Shown here: one piece after another, positions 18,040-26,988 of the stretch
Layout: every line of letters begins with the position of its first letter
How positions within the stretch are numbered: the first letter of the stretch is position 1
NCBI GenBank assembly: GCA_900540185.1
Contig: UQFH01000008.1
Coordinates: forward strand, 1-64,000
Length of the DNA: 64,000 bases
DNA from: an uncultured Eubacteriales bacterium
GTDB taxonomy: Bacteria; Bacillota; Clostridia; Tissierellales; Peptoniphilaceae
Direction: 5' to 3'
Program-made: the position numbers and the translations under genes
Notes under the pieces: generated by a model
Seen by the model: only the letters and a program-made list of their open reading frames with translations
Database searches by the model: none
Told to the model about the DNA's origin: nothing

Positions 18040-18087
18040 CTCTATACTCTATAGAATTAAAAAGGATGATTGAGACAATCGCTCAAT

Positions 18088-18117
18088 AAAAATGCAGGTA
18101 TTATGCCTGCATTTTTT
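18088..18117 (+). terminator. Rho-independent terminator after the Stalk gene
   Basis: AAAAATGCAGG pairs with CCTGCATTTTT around TATTATG. A second small stem (TTGAG with CTCAA, 18070-18086) lies just before it. The following stretch, 18118-18265, is AT-rich and shows nothing further that I can name. Confidence 0.88.
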
Positions 18118-18273
18118 ATTAGAATTTTAAATACGAGCATTTTATTTAAATCGGTTATTTCTAAAAATTATATTTTTTGTTTGATATGAACTTGTATTCT
18201 ATTTAAAAATTTAAGAACTTTATTACGTTTTGATTTAACTTTTAAAATAGTGGGTATATAGAAGGTTAGTAAA

Positions 18274-18291
18274 GGTCAAAAAACTTTCAAA
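18274..18291 (+). promoter_or_regulatory. Likely CtsR operator
   Basis: GGTCAAA-AAAC-TTTCAAA matches the tandem heptad CtsR box (GGTCAAA-N4-GGTCAAA) exactly in the first repeat and in five of seven bases in the second. It lies 40 bases before the ctsR start, as expected for autoregulation. Confidence 0.7.
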
Positions 18292-18330
18292 CAGACTTAC
18301 AGATATGATGATAGGAAGGAGTTGAGATTT

Positions 18331-18804
18331 TTGGCAGGGCTATCCAATTCGATTGAAGATTTTTTGAATAAGCTTTTAGATGACAATGAAGGAATTATTG
18401 AGCTTAGAAGAAATGAGCTTGCCAATGACTTTAATTGCAGTCCTTCGCAAATTAATTATGTTTTACAAACCAGATTCCAACCGACAATGGGTTATTATAT
18501 AGAGTCGAGAAGAGGCGGAGGAGGGTATATAAAAATCGAAAGGGTCGAGATTGAAGTCCACGACGGTTTTCTTGAAGAGCTGTTGGACAGTATCGGCGAT
18601 TCGATTACTTTAAATGCAAGTGAGCAAATTATAGATATGTTGAGCACATATTCTATTATTGATAAAAAGGAAGAAAATTTACTCAAGGCGGCTATGGAGG
18701 AGAGGGCGCTCGATATAAAGGGGCAAGACAGAAATGTTTTGCGCGCGACTTTGCTCAGAAATATGCTGCTTGCGGTTTTCAAGGAGATTGATTATGAAGA
18801 ATAG
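18331..18804 (+). CDS. ctsR: CtsR, class III heat-shock repressor
   Basis: Dimeric repressor of the clp genes. The start is taken as TTG 18331, ten bases after AAGGAG; this gives MAGLSNSIEDFLNKLL, close to other CtsR N-termini, and 157 residues. An upstream TTG at 18322 touches the ribosome site and is less likely. The winged helix-turn-helix domain (residues 20-70) keeps the DNA-contacting wing ESRRGGGGYIKI. The C-terminal half is the helical domain that in relatives meets McsB/ClpC. First gene of the operon ctsR-mcsA-mcsB-clpC-radA, with a CtsR box in front of it. It overlaps mcsA by 11 bases. Confidence 0.93.
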   Translation: MAGLSNSIEDFLNKLLDDNEGIIELRRNELANDFNCSPSQINYVLQTRFQPTMGYYIESRRGGGGYIKIERVEIEVHDGFLEELLDSIGDSITLNASEQIIDMLSTYSIIDKKEENLLKAAMEERALDIKGQDRNVLRATLLRNMLLAVFKEIDYEE

Positions 18805-19204
18805 AAATTTGTACAATGACATAAATAGTGGCGAAAATCAGGACAGAGTAGATGTTAATGTTGTTCTTTCCGATGATATTATGAAGTTTATAAAGGGGCT
18901 TGAAAAACTCGCACTGGACGAGGAGCAAGATGACAACGAAAAGGAATGTCCGAAGTGCCACAGGAAGTGGATGGATATAAATCTTCGAATGGATGTAGGG
19001 TGTGAAGTTTGCTATAAAGTTTTTAAAAAGGAAATTTCGGAAGCTATGAAGAAGAGAAATCTCTATCCGGTACTTCAAAACAAGGACGAGCTTGCGGGAC
19101 TAAAAAGAGATCTTGAAGTCGCGATAAGGCTTGAGGAATACGAAAAAGCGGAAGAGATAAAGAAAAAGCTTGAGGAGGCGACTCATGGTAATTCAGGGAT
19201 ATAG
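18794..19204 (+). CDS. mcsA: McsA-like protein with only one zinc finger
   Basis: In relatives McsA binds metals, activates the arginine kinase McsB and links it to ClpC. This copy is 136 residues against about 170-185. The start is ATG 18794, eight bases after AAGGAG, inside the ctsR end; a longer upstream frame has no family likeness. It has one four-Cys finger (Cys52, Cys55, Cys70, Cys73; ECPKCHRKW and GCEVCYKVF) and a C-terminal UVR helix pair (about residues 100-128). The N-terminal CxxC...CxxC finger that starts typical McsA is absent and replaced by an acidic stretch. See the finding on this operon. Confidence 0.82.
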   Translation: MKNRNLYNDINSGENQDRVDVNVVLSDDIMKFIKGLEKLALDEEQDDNEKECPKCHRKWMDINLRMDVGCEVCYKVFKKEISEAMKKRNLYPVLQNKDELAGLKRDLEVAIRLEEYEKAEEIKKKLEEATHGNSGI

Positions 19205-20138
19205 TTTTGATTTTTTTAGAAATTTAAGAGGTTATAAATATCCGTCCGAGCTTACTTTGGAGGAAAAAAATGCGGTAAGAAATACTCTTCTTTCCGAGAT
19301 TTCAAAGCTTCCTGTTCCCTTGAGATACATTCCGTCGTACTTGGCTCAAAAAGACGAGGTGGATGCTTTTATGGAAGGAAATCTACTTTCAATGGGCGTT
19401 TCAAATGGGGATGCTAGTGTTTTATATGACGATAAGTCGAAAATATTCATCAATATTAATGACACGGAGCATTTATCATTCAGCGGATTTACTTTGGAGA
19501 ATCCGGTAAAAAAATATGATGAGTTGAGCGGTTATTTAAAGATTTTATCCGAAGATTTGGCATTTCAAAAAGACAGAAATTTTGGATATTTATCCAGTCA
19601 GATTCCTCTTTGCGGCAACGGGTTTATGATTGATTCAATCGTTCATATTCCGGCGCTTATGAATTCGAACAAGGTCATGTATATGGTAAACAAGACCATG
19701 CGAAGACCGGGAGCGCTTTTGATTCCATACTCAAACAAGGCAGCGGCGAGTGCATTTTTTATAGTGAGATGTATTTCGAAAACTGAGCCGTACAAGGATA
19801 TAAAATTTATAGAAAATATTGTTGCTGAAATCGAGGTAAAGGAAAGAGCTGAAGCCTACGAGCTGGGACAAAACAACACTTTTATGGAATTTTTAACAGA
19901 ACGTATTGAGACGGCAAGAAACAGCGGCAGAATAAGTTCGAGTGATTTTTTGAGGACTGTGGATGATGTTGTTCTCTTCAGAAAAATTATGGGGGCCGAG
20001 ATTGAAGGCGAGAAAATTAGAAATGCTCTGATAAAAACTCAAGGAAATTATATTTCAAATATGAATTTAGGACAGGATGAAATGGAAGAGTATTTTTACA
20101 GTTTGTTATTTGAAGATAAGGAGGGGTTGAATGCTTGA
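19185..20138 (+). CDS. mcsB: Diverged McsB-like protein, probably without kinase activity
   Basis: The position between mcsA and clpC and residual similarity identify it as McsB, the protein arginine kinase: INDTEHLSF at residues 91-99, FGYLSS at 133-138 and VHIPAL at 153-158 align with NEEDHIRIQ, RGYLTS and MHLPAL of Bacillus McsB (alignment from memory). The kinase motifs are missing: no SSRIRLARN near the start (it reads QGYSFDFFRN), no CPTNVGTGLR (it reads QIPLCGNGFM) and no RGIYGEGSEA (it reads RRPGALLIPY). It is 317 residues against about 355. The reading frame is intact with a strong GAGGAGG site before ATG 19185, and ends overlapping clpC by eight bases, so it is expressed. It may act as an adaptor rather than a kinase. 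Confidence 0.78.
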   Translation: MVIQGYSFDFFRNLRGYKYPSELTLEEKNAVRNTLLSEISKLPVPLRYIPSYLAQKDEVDAFMEGNLLSMGVSNGDASVLYDDKSKIFININDTEHLSFSGFTLENPVKKYDELSGYLKILSEDLAFQKDRNFGYLSSQIPLCGNGFMIDSIVHIPALMNSNKVMYMVNKTMRRPGALLIPYSNKAAASAFFIVRCISKTEPYKDIKFIENIVAEIEVKERAEAYELGQNNTFMEFLTERIETARNSGRISSSDFLRTVDDVVLFRKIMGAEIEGEKIRNALIKTQGNYISNMNLGQDEMEEYFYSLLFEDKEGLNA

Positions 20139-22518
20139 TTATTCAAGATTTGATAGAATTGCAAGAGAGGTAATCGAGTACAGTGAAGAAGAGGCGCGAG
20201 CTTTAAAGGCTGATGCCGTCGGTACTCATCACATTCTTCTTGCAGCTCTTAAGAGAACGGATACAGAAATTATAAATGTTTTAGCAAGATACGGTCTTGA
20301 TTATAATAGATTTTACAATGCCCTTGTGGACATAGTAGGAATTGGAGACAGCGAAAGAGTCAATGGGACGACACCGAGTTTTAGAAGGGTCGTTACAAGA
20401 GATGTTAAAAGACTTGCTGCACTTATGGGGGAAAATATGGTCACTCTCGATGTGCTTGTTACAGCTGCGATAAGCGACAATACCGATATTACAGATATGG
20501 TTTTAAGAAGTCTTGACTTTGACAAACGTCTTTTTATAAGAAATATGTTGAATCCGGGCGATGAAGATATGGGGCCTGACGGACCGAATATGTCTGACGA
20601 AGAAATTTTTGAAAATTATACAACAAATTTAAACGAAAGGGCAAAAAGTGGAGAAATTGACCCTGTAATCGGTCGTGAAAAAGAAATCTCAAGGATGATT
20701 GAGATTTTATCCAGAAGAACAAAAAACAATCCGACTCTTATCGGTGAACCGGGAGTCGGCAAGACAGCGGTTGTTGAGGGGCTGGCGGAAAGAATTGTCT
20801 CGGGAGATGTGCCGTTTTACCTTAAGGACAAGATTGTTTATAAGGTTGACTTGACTATGCTTGTCGCCGGAACAAAATACAGAGGAGATTTTGAAGACAG
20901 AATCAAAAAACTTCTAGAAAGGGCGAAAAGCGACGACACAGTTATTCTCTTTATTGATGAAATCCACAATATTGTCGGCGCCGGCGGTTCCGAGGGAAGC
21001 CTTGATGCATCGAATATTTTAAAACCGTATCTCGAAAGAGGGGATATTCAAATTATAGGGGCAACCACTTTTGATGAATACAGAAAATATATTGAGAAGG
21101 ATTCTGCTCTCGAAAGAAGACTTCAAACAATAACTGTTGAAGAACCGACTGTTGAGGAAACAATAAAGATTTTAAAAGGCATAAGAAAGAAATTCGAAGA
21201 ATATCACAGGGTCAAGATTACTGACGAAGCGCTCATTGAGGCTGTAACTCTTTCGGAAAGATATCTGACAGAAAGATTTTTACCGGACAAGGCAATTGAC
21301 GTCATGGACGAAGCGATGAGTAAAAAGCGCACAAAAGTAAAGGGTGAGGATTCATCGAAGATTCTTAAAGAACAATTGGAGTCTATAATTGAAGAGAAGA
21401 AAGCTGCTGTTTTAAAACAGGACTTCTTGCGCGCAGCTCGATTGAGAGATGAGGAAAGAGTTGTTGAGGACAAGATTTCAAAGGATTCACTTGAAGCCTC
21501 AAACAAATATGAGGTGGTGGACAACTCTGTAATCGAAGAAGTTGTATCAACTTGGAGTGGAGTTCCGGTTTCTCAAATGACTGACAATGAACTTTTAAAA
21601 TTGAGAAATTTTGAAAAGAATTTAAGTGATAAAGTCATTGGGCAAGGGGAAGCGATTTCCGTAATTGACAGAGCTATAAAGAGGTCAAAAGTTGGACTTA
21701 AAGACCCGAATCGTCCGATTGGAAGCTTTTTATTTGTTGGACCGACAGGTGTTGGAAAGACATATCTTGCAAAGAGGATTTCGTTTGAACTCTTTGGCGA
21801 CGAAAATAAGATGACGGTCGTCGATATGAGTGAATTTATGGAAAAACATAGCGTTTCAAAACTTATCGGTTCGCCTCCGGGATATGTCGGATATGAAGAA
21901 GGTGGAAGACTTACCGAATCGGTGAGAAAGAATCCTTATCAAGTCATTCTGTTCGACGAAATTGAAAAAGCACATCCTGATATTTTCAATGCTCTTCTAC
22001 AAATTTTGGAAGAGGGAAGACTCACGGATAGCAAAGGAAAAGTCGTAGATTTTAAAAACACTGTTATTATAATGACTTCAAACGCCGGAACATCGGATCT
22101 AAAGAAAAAGAACACTTATGGATTCGGTGGCGGTGACGAAACGGAAAACGAAGCGATTAAAGGCAAGGTTCAAAAAGCGCTTAAAGAAATGTTTAAACCC
22201 GAATTTTTGAATCGTGTCGATGAAATTGTTGTATTTAACACACTCAATCAGGAATCTGTAAAGAAAATTGTAAATCTTGAAATTGAAAAGATAAAATCAA
22301 GAATTAAAGATAAATATGAACTTGAAGTCACTGATGATTTCTTGACTCATGTTGCGAAAGAAGGCTATAGCGACACTTACGGCGCAAGACCTATTAAGAG
22401 AGTTTTGATGAAGTCGCTTGAGGATGTTATTTCGGAAGAAATTGTACGCGGTCAAATCAAGCCGGGGGATAAAGTTGTTCTCGACTTTAAAGACAAAGTT
22501 GTGGTAAATAAGGGATAG
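20131..22518 (+). CDS. clpC: ClpC AAA+ unfoldase with changed N-domain
   Basis: Hexameric ATPase that unfolds proteins for the ClpP protease. The 795 residues hold a Clp N domain (1-145), a first AAA module (Walker A GEPGVGKT at 205-212), a UVR coiled-coil middle domain (about 410-450) and a second AAA module (GPTGVGKT at 537-544; FMEKHSVSKLIGSPPGYVGY). A YGF loop (TYGFGG) in the second module probably docks ClpP. In the N domain the two family GTEHILL repeats, whose Glu residues (32 and 106 in Bacillus) bind phosphoarginine, read GTHHILL and VTLDVLV. ClpP is not encoded in the window. AAGGAGG precedes the ATG. Confidence 0.95.
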   Translation: MLDYSRFDRIAREVIEYSEEEARALKADAVGTHHILLAALKRTDTEIINVLARYGLDYNRFYNALVDIVGIGDSERVNGTTPSFRRVVTRDVKRLAALMGENMVTLDVLVTAAISDNTDITDMVLRSLDFDKRLFIRNMLNPGDEDMGPDGPNMSDEEIFENYTTNLNERAKSGEIDPVIGREKEISRMIEILSRRTKNNPTLIGEPGVGKTAVVEGLAERIVSGDVPFYLKDKIVYKVDLTMLVAGTKYRGDFEDRIKKLLERAKSDDTVILFIDEIHNIVGAGGSEGSLDASNILKPYLERGDIQIIGATTFDEYRKYIEKDSALERRLQTITVEEPTVEETIKILKGIRKKFEEYHRVKITDEALIEAVTLSERYLTERFLPDKAIDVMDEAMSKKRTKVKGEDSSKILKEQLESIIEEKKAAVLKQDFLRAARLRDEERVVEDKISKDSLEASNKYEVVDNSVIEEVVSTWSGVPVSQMTDNELLKLRNFEKNLSDKVIGQGEAISVIDRAIKRSKVGLKDPNRPIGSFLFVGPTGVGKTYLAKRISFELFGDENKMTVVDMSEFMEKHSVSKLIGSPPGYVGYEEGGRLTESVRKNPYQVILFDEIEKAHPDIFNALLQILEEGRLTDSKGKVVDFKNTVIIMTSNAGTSDLKKKNTYGFGGGDETENEAIKGKVQKALKEMFKPEFLNRVDEIVVFNTLNQESVKKIVNLEIEKIKSRIKDKYELEVTDDFLTHVAKEGYSDTYGARPIKRVLMKSLEDVISEEIVRGQIKPGDKVVLDFKDKVVVNKG

Positions 22519-22519
22519 T

Positions 22520-23890
22520 ATGGCTAAGAATAATTTATTCAGATGTACGGAGTGCGGATACGAATCAATCGGCAGTTTCGGCAAGTGCCCCGGTTGCGGC
22601 AAATGGGGAACGATGGTTGAAAAAGAGCCGGAGCCGTCAAAGAGCACAAATGTAAAAGGTAAACGAAATATTGGGAGCGGCGTTGTTTCAAAACTTTCAG
22701 AAGTTAAGGGCTTAAATTCTGACCGCGTTATGTCAAATATAAATGAACTCGACAGAGTTATGGGTGGCGGAATCGTTAGAGACTCCGTCACCATATTAAC
22801 CGCACGCCCGGGAGCAGGAAAAAGCACACTCTTACTTCAACTTTCAAACAAACTCGGTGAACTTGGATACAAGGTTTTGTATGCGAGCGGTGAAGAAAGC
22901 GAAAGTCAAATAAAAAAGAGAGCGGAAAGAATTTTAGACAAAACTTCGGATAATCTCTATGTTATAAGCACCAACAGTTTGAATGAAGTTGAACAAAGTG
23001 TGAGAAGAATGGCTATTGATGTTTTGATTGTTGACTCTATTCAAACTTTTGTTCTTGATGAATATTTGCCGAGTAGAGCCGGAAGTCCTACGCAAAGCCT
23101 TGAATGTGCATATAAATGCGTAGAAATTGCGAAAGACAAAGAGAATCCAAGAATTGTTTTTCTCGTGGGACAAATGAATAAGGAAGATGAATTGTCGGGG
23201 CTTCGCTCAATAGAGCATTTGGTCGACACTGTTTTATATATTGAAGGTGAGAAGGGAGAATCGTTAAGATCGCTTGTCGCAACAAAAAACAGATATGGCT
23301 CGACCGGAGAGATGGGTTTTTTCCAAATGGAGGACAAGGGCCTTATTTCGATTGATAATCCGTCAGAATACTTTATGACGACGAGAGAAAGTCCGGTCAA
23401 AGGCTCGGCGCTTGGTGCAATCAAAGAAGGCTCACGTCCTATTGTGCTTGAGGTTGAAAGCCTTATGAGTAAATCTTTTACTCCGTATCCATCGAGGATA
23501 ACGGACTCAATAAAAAAAGATAGTTTAAACATTTGCATAAGCATTCTTGAAGACACTATGAATTTAAAACTTTTTGACCAAAATGTTGTGCTTAAAGCGG
23601 TTGGAGGTTTTAGAACATTTGATCCGTCATTAAACTTTGCAATTATAATGAGCATAGCAAGTTCTTATTATGGAAAACCGCTTAACAAAGACGTTGTATT
23701 CATTGGCGACGTCGCACTCACGGGCGAAATTAGAAAATCTCAAAGTCTGTCGGAGAAAATTAAAGAGGCGGACAGGACCGGAGTAGAAGAAATTGCAATT
23801 GGCGATAGGAACGCAGATTTTAAAGCGTCAAATGCAAAAGTTGTAAGATTTAAGAATATATCTGAGGCGATTTCCCATTATTTGAAATAG
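22520..23890 (+). CDS. radA: RadA (Sms) branch-migration ATPase
   Basis: DNA repair protein that extends RecA-made joints. The 456 residues include an N-terminal zinc finger (Cys9, Cys12, Cys23, Cys26), a RecA-like core with Walker A at residues 95-103 (RPGAGKST), the family signature KNRYGSTGEMGFF, and a Lon-like C-terminal domain ending in VFIGDVALTGEIR. It starts one base after the clpC stop, and radA commonly ends ctsR operons in Firmicutes. A strong terminator follows. Confidence 0.95.
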   Translation: MAKNNLFRCTECGYESIGSFGKCPGCGKWGTMVEKEPEPSKSTNVKGKRNIGSGVVSKLSEVKGLNSDRVMSNINELDRVMGGGIVRDSVTILTARPGAGKSTLLLQLSNKLGELGYKVLYASGEESESQIKKRAERILDKTSDNLYVISTNSLNEVEQSVRRMAIDVLIVDSIQTFVLDEYLPSRAGSPTQSLECAYKCVEIAKDKENPRIVFLVGQMNKEDELSGLRSIEHLVDTVLYIEGEKGESLRSLVATKNRYGSTGEMGFFQMEDKGLISIDNPSEYFMTTRESPVKGSALGAIKEGSRPIVLEVESLMSKSFTPYPSRITDSIKKDSLNICISILEDTMNLKLFDQNVVLKAVGGFRTFDPSLNFAIIMSIASSYYGKPLNKDVVFIGDVALTGEIRKSQSLSEKIKEADRTGVEEIAIGDRNADFKASNAKVVRFKNISEAISHYLK

Positions 23891-23894
23891 TTAT

Positions 23895-23928
23895 AGCATT
23901 GAAATTTCGATATTTCAATGCTTTTTTT
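23895..23928 (+). terminator. Rho-independent terminator of the ctsR operon
   Basis: AGCATTGAAA pairs perfectly with TTTCAATGCT, followed by seven or more T. Confidence 0.92.
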
Positions 23929-23929
23929 A

Positions 23930-23958
23930 TTGCAAAATATTAATATTTATGTTAAAAT
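23930..23958 (+). promoter_or_regulatory. Promoter of the comEA-sel operon
   Basis: TTGCAA (23930-23935), 17-base spacer, TAAAAT (23953-23958), directly after the previous terminator. No further promoter or terminator is evident until after the response regulator gene, so it should drive comEA-selD-selA-selB-regulator. Confidence 0.65.
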
Positions 23959-23992
23959 AAAAGTATGAAAAGTGTTCTTTCGGGAGGAAATT

Positions 23993-24571
23993 ATGAAGAA
24001 AAAATTTATTTATTTAGCTATAATTTTTATATTTTCAATATCCGGATGTAAAGATAACGGTGAGGAATTGCTTAGATTTAAGACGAGCGAAGACGAACTT
24101 GAACAAGAGAACACTATCGAAGAAAAAAGCGAGAAAAAAGATGAACTTTTGATTGTTCATGTAAGCGGAAGCGTTAAAAGAGCCGGCGTTTATCAACTTG
24201 AAAAGGACAAGCGCATTATAGATGCGATTGAGAAAGCGGGCGGAATGTTGGAAGAAGCGGATTCCGATGCGTTAAATCTCGCGGAAAAGATTAAAGACGG
24301 GATGAAGATTTATGTGCCGAAAAAAGGGGAGAAGTCTACTACGAGCACAAATCTGAAATCTCAAAGTTATATAGATTTAAATTTGGCTGAAAAAGAGGAG
24401 CTTATGACTCTTCCGGGAGTCGGCGAAAAAACGGCTGACAAAATTATTGCCTATAGAGAGGCGCAGCCATTTGAAAAAGTTGAAGATTTACTAAAAGTCT
24501 CCGGTTTCGGGAAAAAGAAAATGGAGGCTCTCAAGGGTTTGATTGCTGTTGGAGGGGAAATATATGAGTGA
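23993..24571 (+). CDS. comEA: ComEA-like DNA-binding lipoprotein (SLBB + helix-hairpin-helix)
   Basis: In competent bacteria ComEA binds incoming DNA outside the membrane. The start is ATG 23993 after GGGAGG (192 residues). The signal segment ends in ISGC, so this copy seems to be a lipoprotein rather than having the usual transmembrane anchor. After an acidic linker come an SLBB domain (LLIVHVSGSVKRAGVYQL to IKDGMKIYVPKK) and a C-terminal helix-hairpin-helix pair (LPGVGEKTADKIIAYRE and VSGFGKKKMEALKG). No comEC lies next to it. It overlaps selD by eight bases, an unusual coupling of a competence-type gene to selenium metabolism. Confidence 0.82.
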   Translation: MKKKFIYLAIIFIFSISGCKDNGEELLRFKTSEDELEQENTIEEKSEKKDELLIVHVSGSVKRAGVYQLEKDKRIIDAIEKAGGMLEEADSDALNLAEKIKDGMKIYVPKKGEKSTTSTNLKSQSYIDLNLAEKEELMTLPGVGEKTADKIIAYREAQPFEKVEDLLKVSGFGKKKMEALKGLIAVGGEIYE

Positions 24572-25601
24572 TGTAAAATTAACGCAATATGCAAAGACAA
24601 GCGGCTGAGCGGCAAAAGTCGGTCCCGACATATTGTCGCAAGTTTTGCGAGGAATAACAAAAAATGTAATTTCAGATGATAAATTATTGGTTGGAATTGA
24701 AACGTCGGATGACGCGGCGGTTTATGATTTGGGAAATGATAATTTATTAATAACGACTCTCGATTTTTTCACTCCGATTGTTGACGATCCATACACATTT
24801 GGACTCATAGGAGCTGCCAACTCATTGTCTGACGTTTATGCAATGGGCGGATATCCGAAGATGGCTATGAATATCGTTTGTTTCCCGAACTGTTTGGACC
24901 CGTCTATTTTGCAGGAAATTTTAAGGGGAGGTTTCGACAAGATGATGGAAGCGGAATGTCTTTGTGTCGGAGGGCACACGGTTCAAGACGATGAGCCGAA
25001 GTATGGACTTTCGGTTTCAGGTTTTTGTCACAAGAAGGACCTTTTAAGAAACAGTTCTGCAAATGAAGGGGATCTCGTCATAATGACAAAGCCGATCGGC
25101 ACAGGCGTGTTGACCACGGCTATAAAAGCCGGTTTTGCAAAACAGGATGAAATCGACGAAGTTGTAAAATCGATGAGTACACTTAATGCATTCGGTTTAA
25201 AAGCTATTGAAGAGGGCGGAGGCGCAACGGCGGCAACAGATATTACGGGCTTTGGACTTGCCGGACACCTTATTGAAATGCTTGACGGTGCCGATCTTTC
25301 GTGCGATTTATACACGGATAAACTTGTTGCAATAAAGAGTGCACACAACTACGCTGAAATGGGACTGGTTCCAAAGGGAACATATGATAATAAAAAATAT
25401 TTTTCAAATAGATATGAATCGATGCACAACGATTTTATAGATGACTTGGTTTTTGACCCTCAAACATCAGGCGGCCTTTTAATTACTGCCGATGAAAAGA
25501 GGGCGAATAAAATTATGCAAGCCCTTAGAGACTCCGAATATCCGGGAGCTATTATCGGCGAAGTCACAAAGAAAAGAGAAAAACGACTTTATGTAAAGTA
25601 G
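24564..25601 (+). CDS. selD: Selenophosphate synthase, itself a selenoprotein (Sec15)
   Basis: Makes selenophosphate from selenide and ATP for Sec-tRNA formation. Translation starts at ATG 24564, with GGAGGGG at 24551-24557. Codon 15 is TGA (24606-24608), and the frame continues without a break to the TAG at 25599, giving 345 residues. The start, MSDVKLTQYAKTSG-U-AAK, aligns with the LTQYSHGAGCGCK region of E. coli SelD, Sec standing at the position of its catalytic Cys17. A bSECIS-like hairpin follows the TGA at once. Further SelD features are ETSDDAAVY, the DxFTPIVDDPY segment, and GGHTVQDDEPKYG. A simple ORF caller would start it wrongly at TTG 24633 and lose the active site. Followed by selA after 7 bases. 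Confidence 0.95.
24609..24639 (+). promoter_or_regulatory. Bacterial SECIS hairpin of selD
   Basis: Directly after the UGA, GCGGCAA (24609-24615) pairs with TTGTCGC (24633-24639) in seven pairs, one of them G-U. After a small internal loop, GTCG (24618-24621) pairs with CGAC (24626-24629), leaving GTCC in the apical loop 13 bases from the UGA. The apical GU and the distance are as expected for SelB recognition. Confidence 0.82.
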
Positions 25602-25608
25602 GTGTTGT

Positions 25609-26988
25609 ATGTATAGTAAAATTCCTAAGATGGACGAAATTTTAGGTCGTGATAAAATAAAAGAATTATCCGAATCCGTTGATATCGAAGCGATAAAGGA
25701 TATTGCAAATGAAATTTTAAACGGATTTAGAAATGATATAAGAAATGGAATAACGGAAGATGAACTCGATAAAAAAATAGAAAGACTTGACGATGACATA
25801 GTTTCTTCATTTTCAAGTTTAAGAGAGGACCGCCTGAGACCTCTTGTCAATGCTACGGGAACTGTTATTCACACAAATCTCGGTAGGAGTTTAATCAGCA
25901 AGGATATGGTCGCTTCTATTGAAAACATTCTTCTCGGTTACTCGAATCTCGAGTTTGACCTCGAAAGAGGAGTAAGAGGACTTAGATATTCTCACATTGA
26001 AAGCCTTATTACAAAAGTTACGGGTGCTGAAGCGGCAATGGTTGTAAATAACAACGCCTCGGCTGTACTTTTGGTTCTTTCGGAGTTTGCGAAGGGAAAA
26101 GAAGCTATTATAAGCCGCGGTGAATTGATTGAAATCGGCGGAAGCTTTAGAATCCCTGATGTTATGGAAGCAAGTGGTTGCGAGCTTAGAGAGGTTGGAA
26201 CTACAAATAAAACGCATCTTTTTGATTATGAAAGAGCAATTAATGAAAACACGGGTGTTATTTTAAAAGTTCACACTTCAAACTATAGAGTTGTCGGTTT
26301 TACCGAAGATGTAAAATCGCATGAACTGAAATCTTTGGCAGATGAAAATGGATTGCCGCTTATTGAAGATTTGGGAAGCGGAGTTCTTGTAAATTTGGAA
26401 GAGCACGGCCTTATGCATGAGCCGACTGTTCAAGAGTCCGTGGAAGCCGGAATCGACATTATAACGTTCAGTGGTGACAAACTTTTGGGCGGACCGCAAG
26501 CCGGAATTATTATCGGAAAGAAAAAATATATTGACAGACTGAAGAGAAATCAATTGACGAGGGCACTTAGAGTCGACAAGATGACGATAAAGCTTTTAGA
26601 AGAGATTTTTAAAGTTTATGTTTATGAAAAAAATCCGGTTGAAAAAATTCCGACACTGAATATGATTACAAAGTCTAAAGAAGCTATTCTTGAAGATTCA
26701 AAAAAAGTTTCGAAGGGTCTTAAAAAACTGGGATATGAAGTTGAGATTGTGGAGGATTATTCTGAAGTCGGCGGAGGCAGTCTTCCGACGGAAGAGCTTC
26801 CGACATATGTAGTCAAGGTTTCCCACGATGAAATTTCTGAAGGTGAGATGGATTACAGACTAAGACATTTGAAATATCCGGTAGTCGGTAGAATCCACAA
26901 GGAATATTTTATTATAGACCCTAGAACTTTTATTGACGGTGATGTCAAAAGAGTTATTTCAGCTTTTGAGGAAATTAAGGAGAGTTAA
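25609..26988 (+). CDS. selA: L-seryl-tRNA(Sec) selenium transferase
   Basis: PLP enzyme, a ring-shaped decamer in the family, which turns Ser-tRNA(Sec) into Sec-tRNA(Sec) using selenophosphate from SelD. The 459 residues have the normal length: RLRPLVNATGTVIHTNLGRS near residue 80, GAEAAMVVNNNASAVLL, and the PLP Lys291 in FSGDKLLGGPQAG. The ATG comes seven bases after the selD stop, and its TAA shares one base with the selB ATG. Confidence 0.97.
   Translation: MYSKIPKMDEILGRDKIKELSESVDIEAIKDIANEILNGFRNDIRNGITEDELDKKIERLDDDIVSSFSSLREDRLRPLVNATGTVIHTNLGRSLISKDMVASIENILLGYSNLEFDLERGVRGLRYSHIESLITKVTGAEAAMVVNNNASAVLLVLSEFAKGKEAIISRGELIEIGGSFRIPDVMEASGCELREVGTTNKTHLFDYERAINENTGVILKVHTSNYRVVGFTEDVKSHELKSLADENGLPLIEDLGSGVLVNLEEHGLMHEPTVQESVEAGIDIITFSGDKLLGGPQAGIIIGKKKYIDRLKRNQLTRALRVDKMTIKLLEEIFKVYVYEKNPVEKIPTLNMITKSKEAILEDSKKVSKGLKKLGYEVEIVEDYSEVGGGSLPTEELPTYVVKVSHDEISEGEMDYRLRHLKYPVVGRIHKEYFIIDPRTFIDGDVKRVISAFEEIKES

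Noticed and set aside
19185..20138. mcsB as a pseudogene
   Set aside because: The frame is intact, has a strong ribosome site, and keeps tight overlaps with mcsA and clpC; loss of catalytic motifs with retained structure points to a changed role rather than decay.
22297..22827. Minus-strand open frames opposite clpC/radA, also 23041-23655 and 12265-12927
   Set aside because: They lie fully within well-recognised genes, with no start signals and unlikely composition; shadows of codon use.
24633..25601. selD as a truncated gene starting at TTG 24633
   Set aside because: The upstream frame to ATG 24564 matches the SelD N-terminus, the only break is a TGA at the known catalytic position, and a bSECIS plus selA, selB and tRNA-Sec are present.
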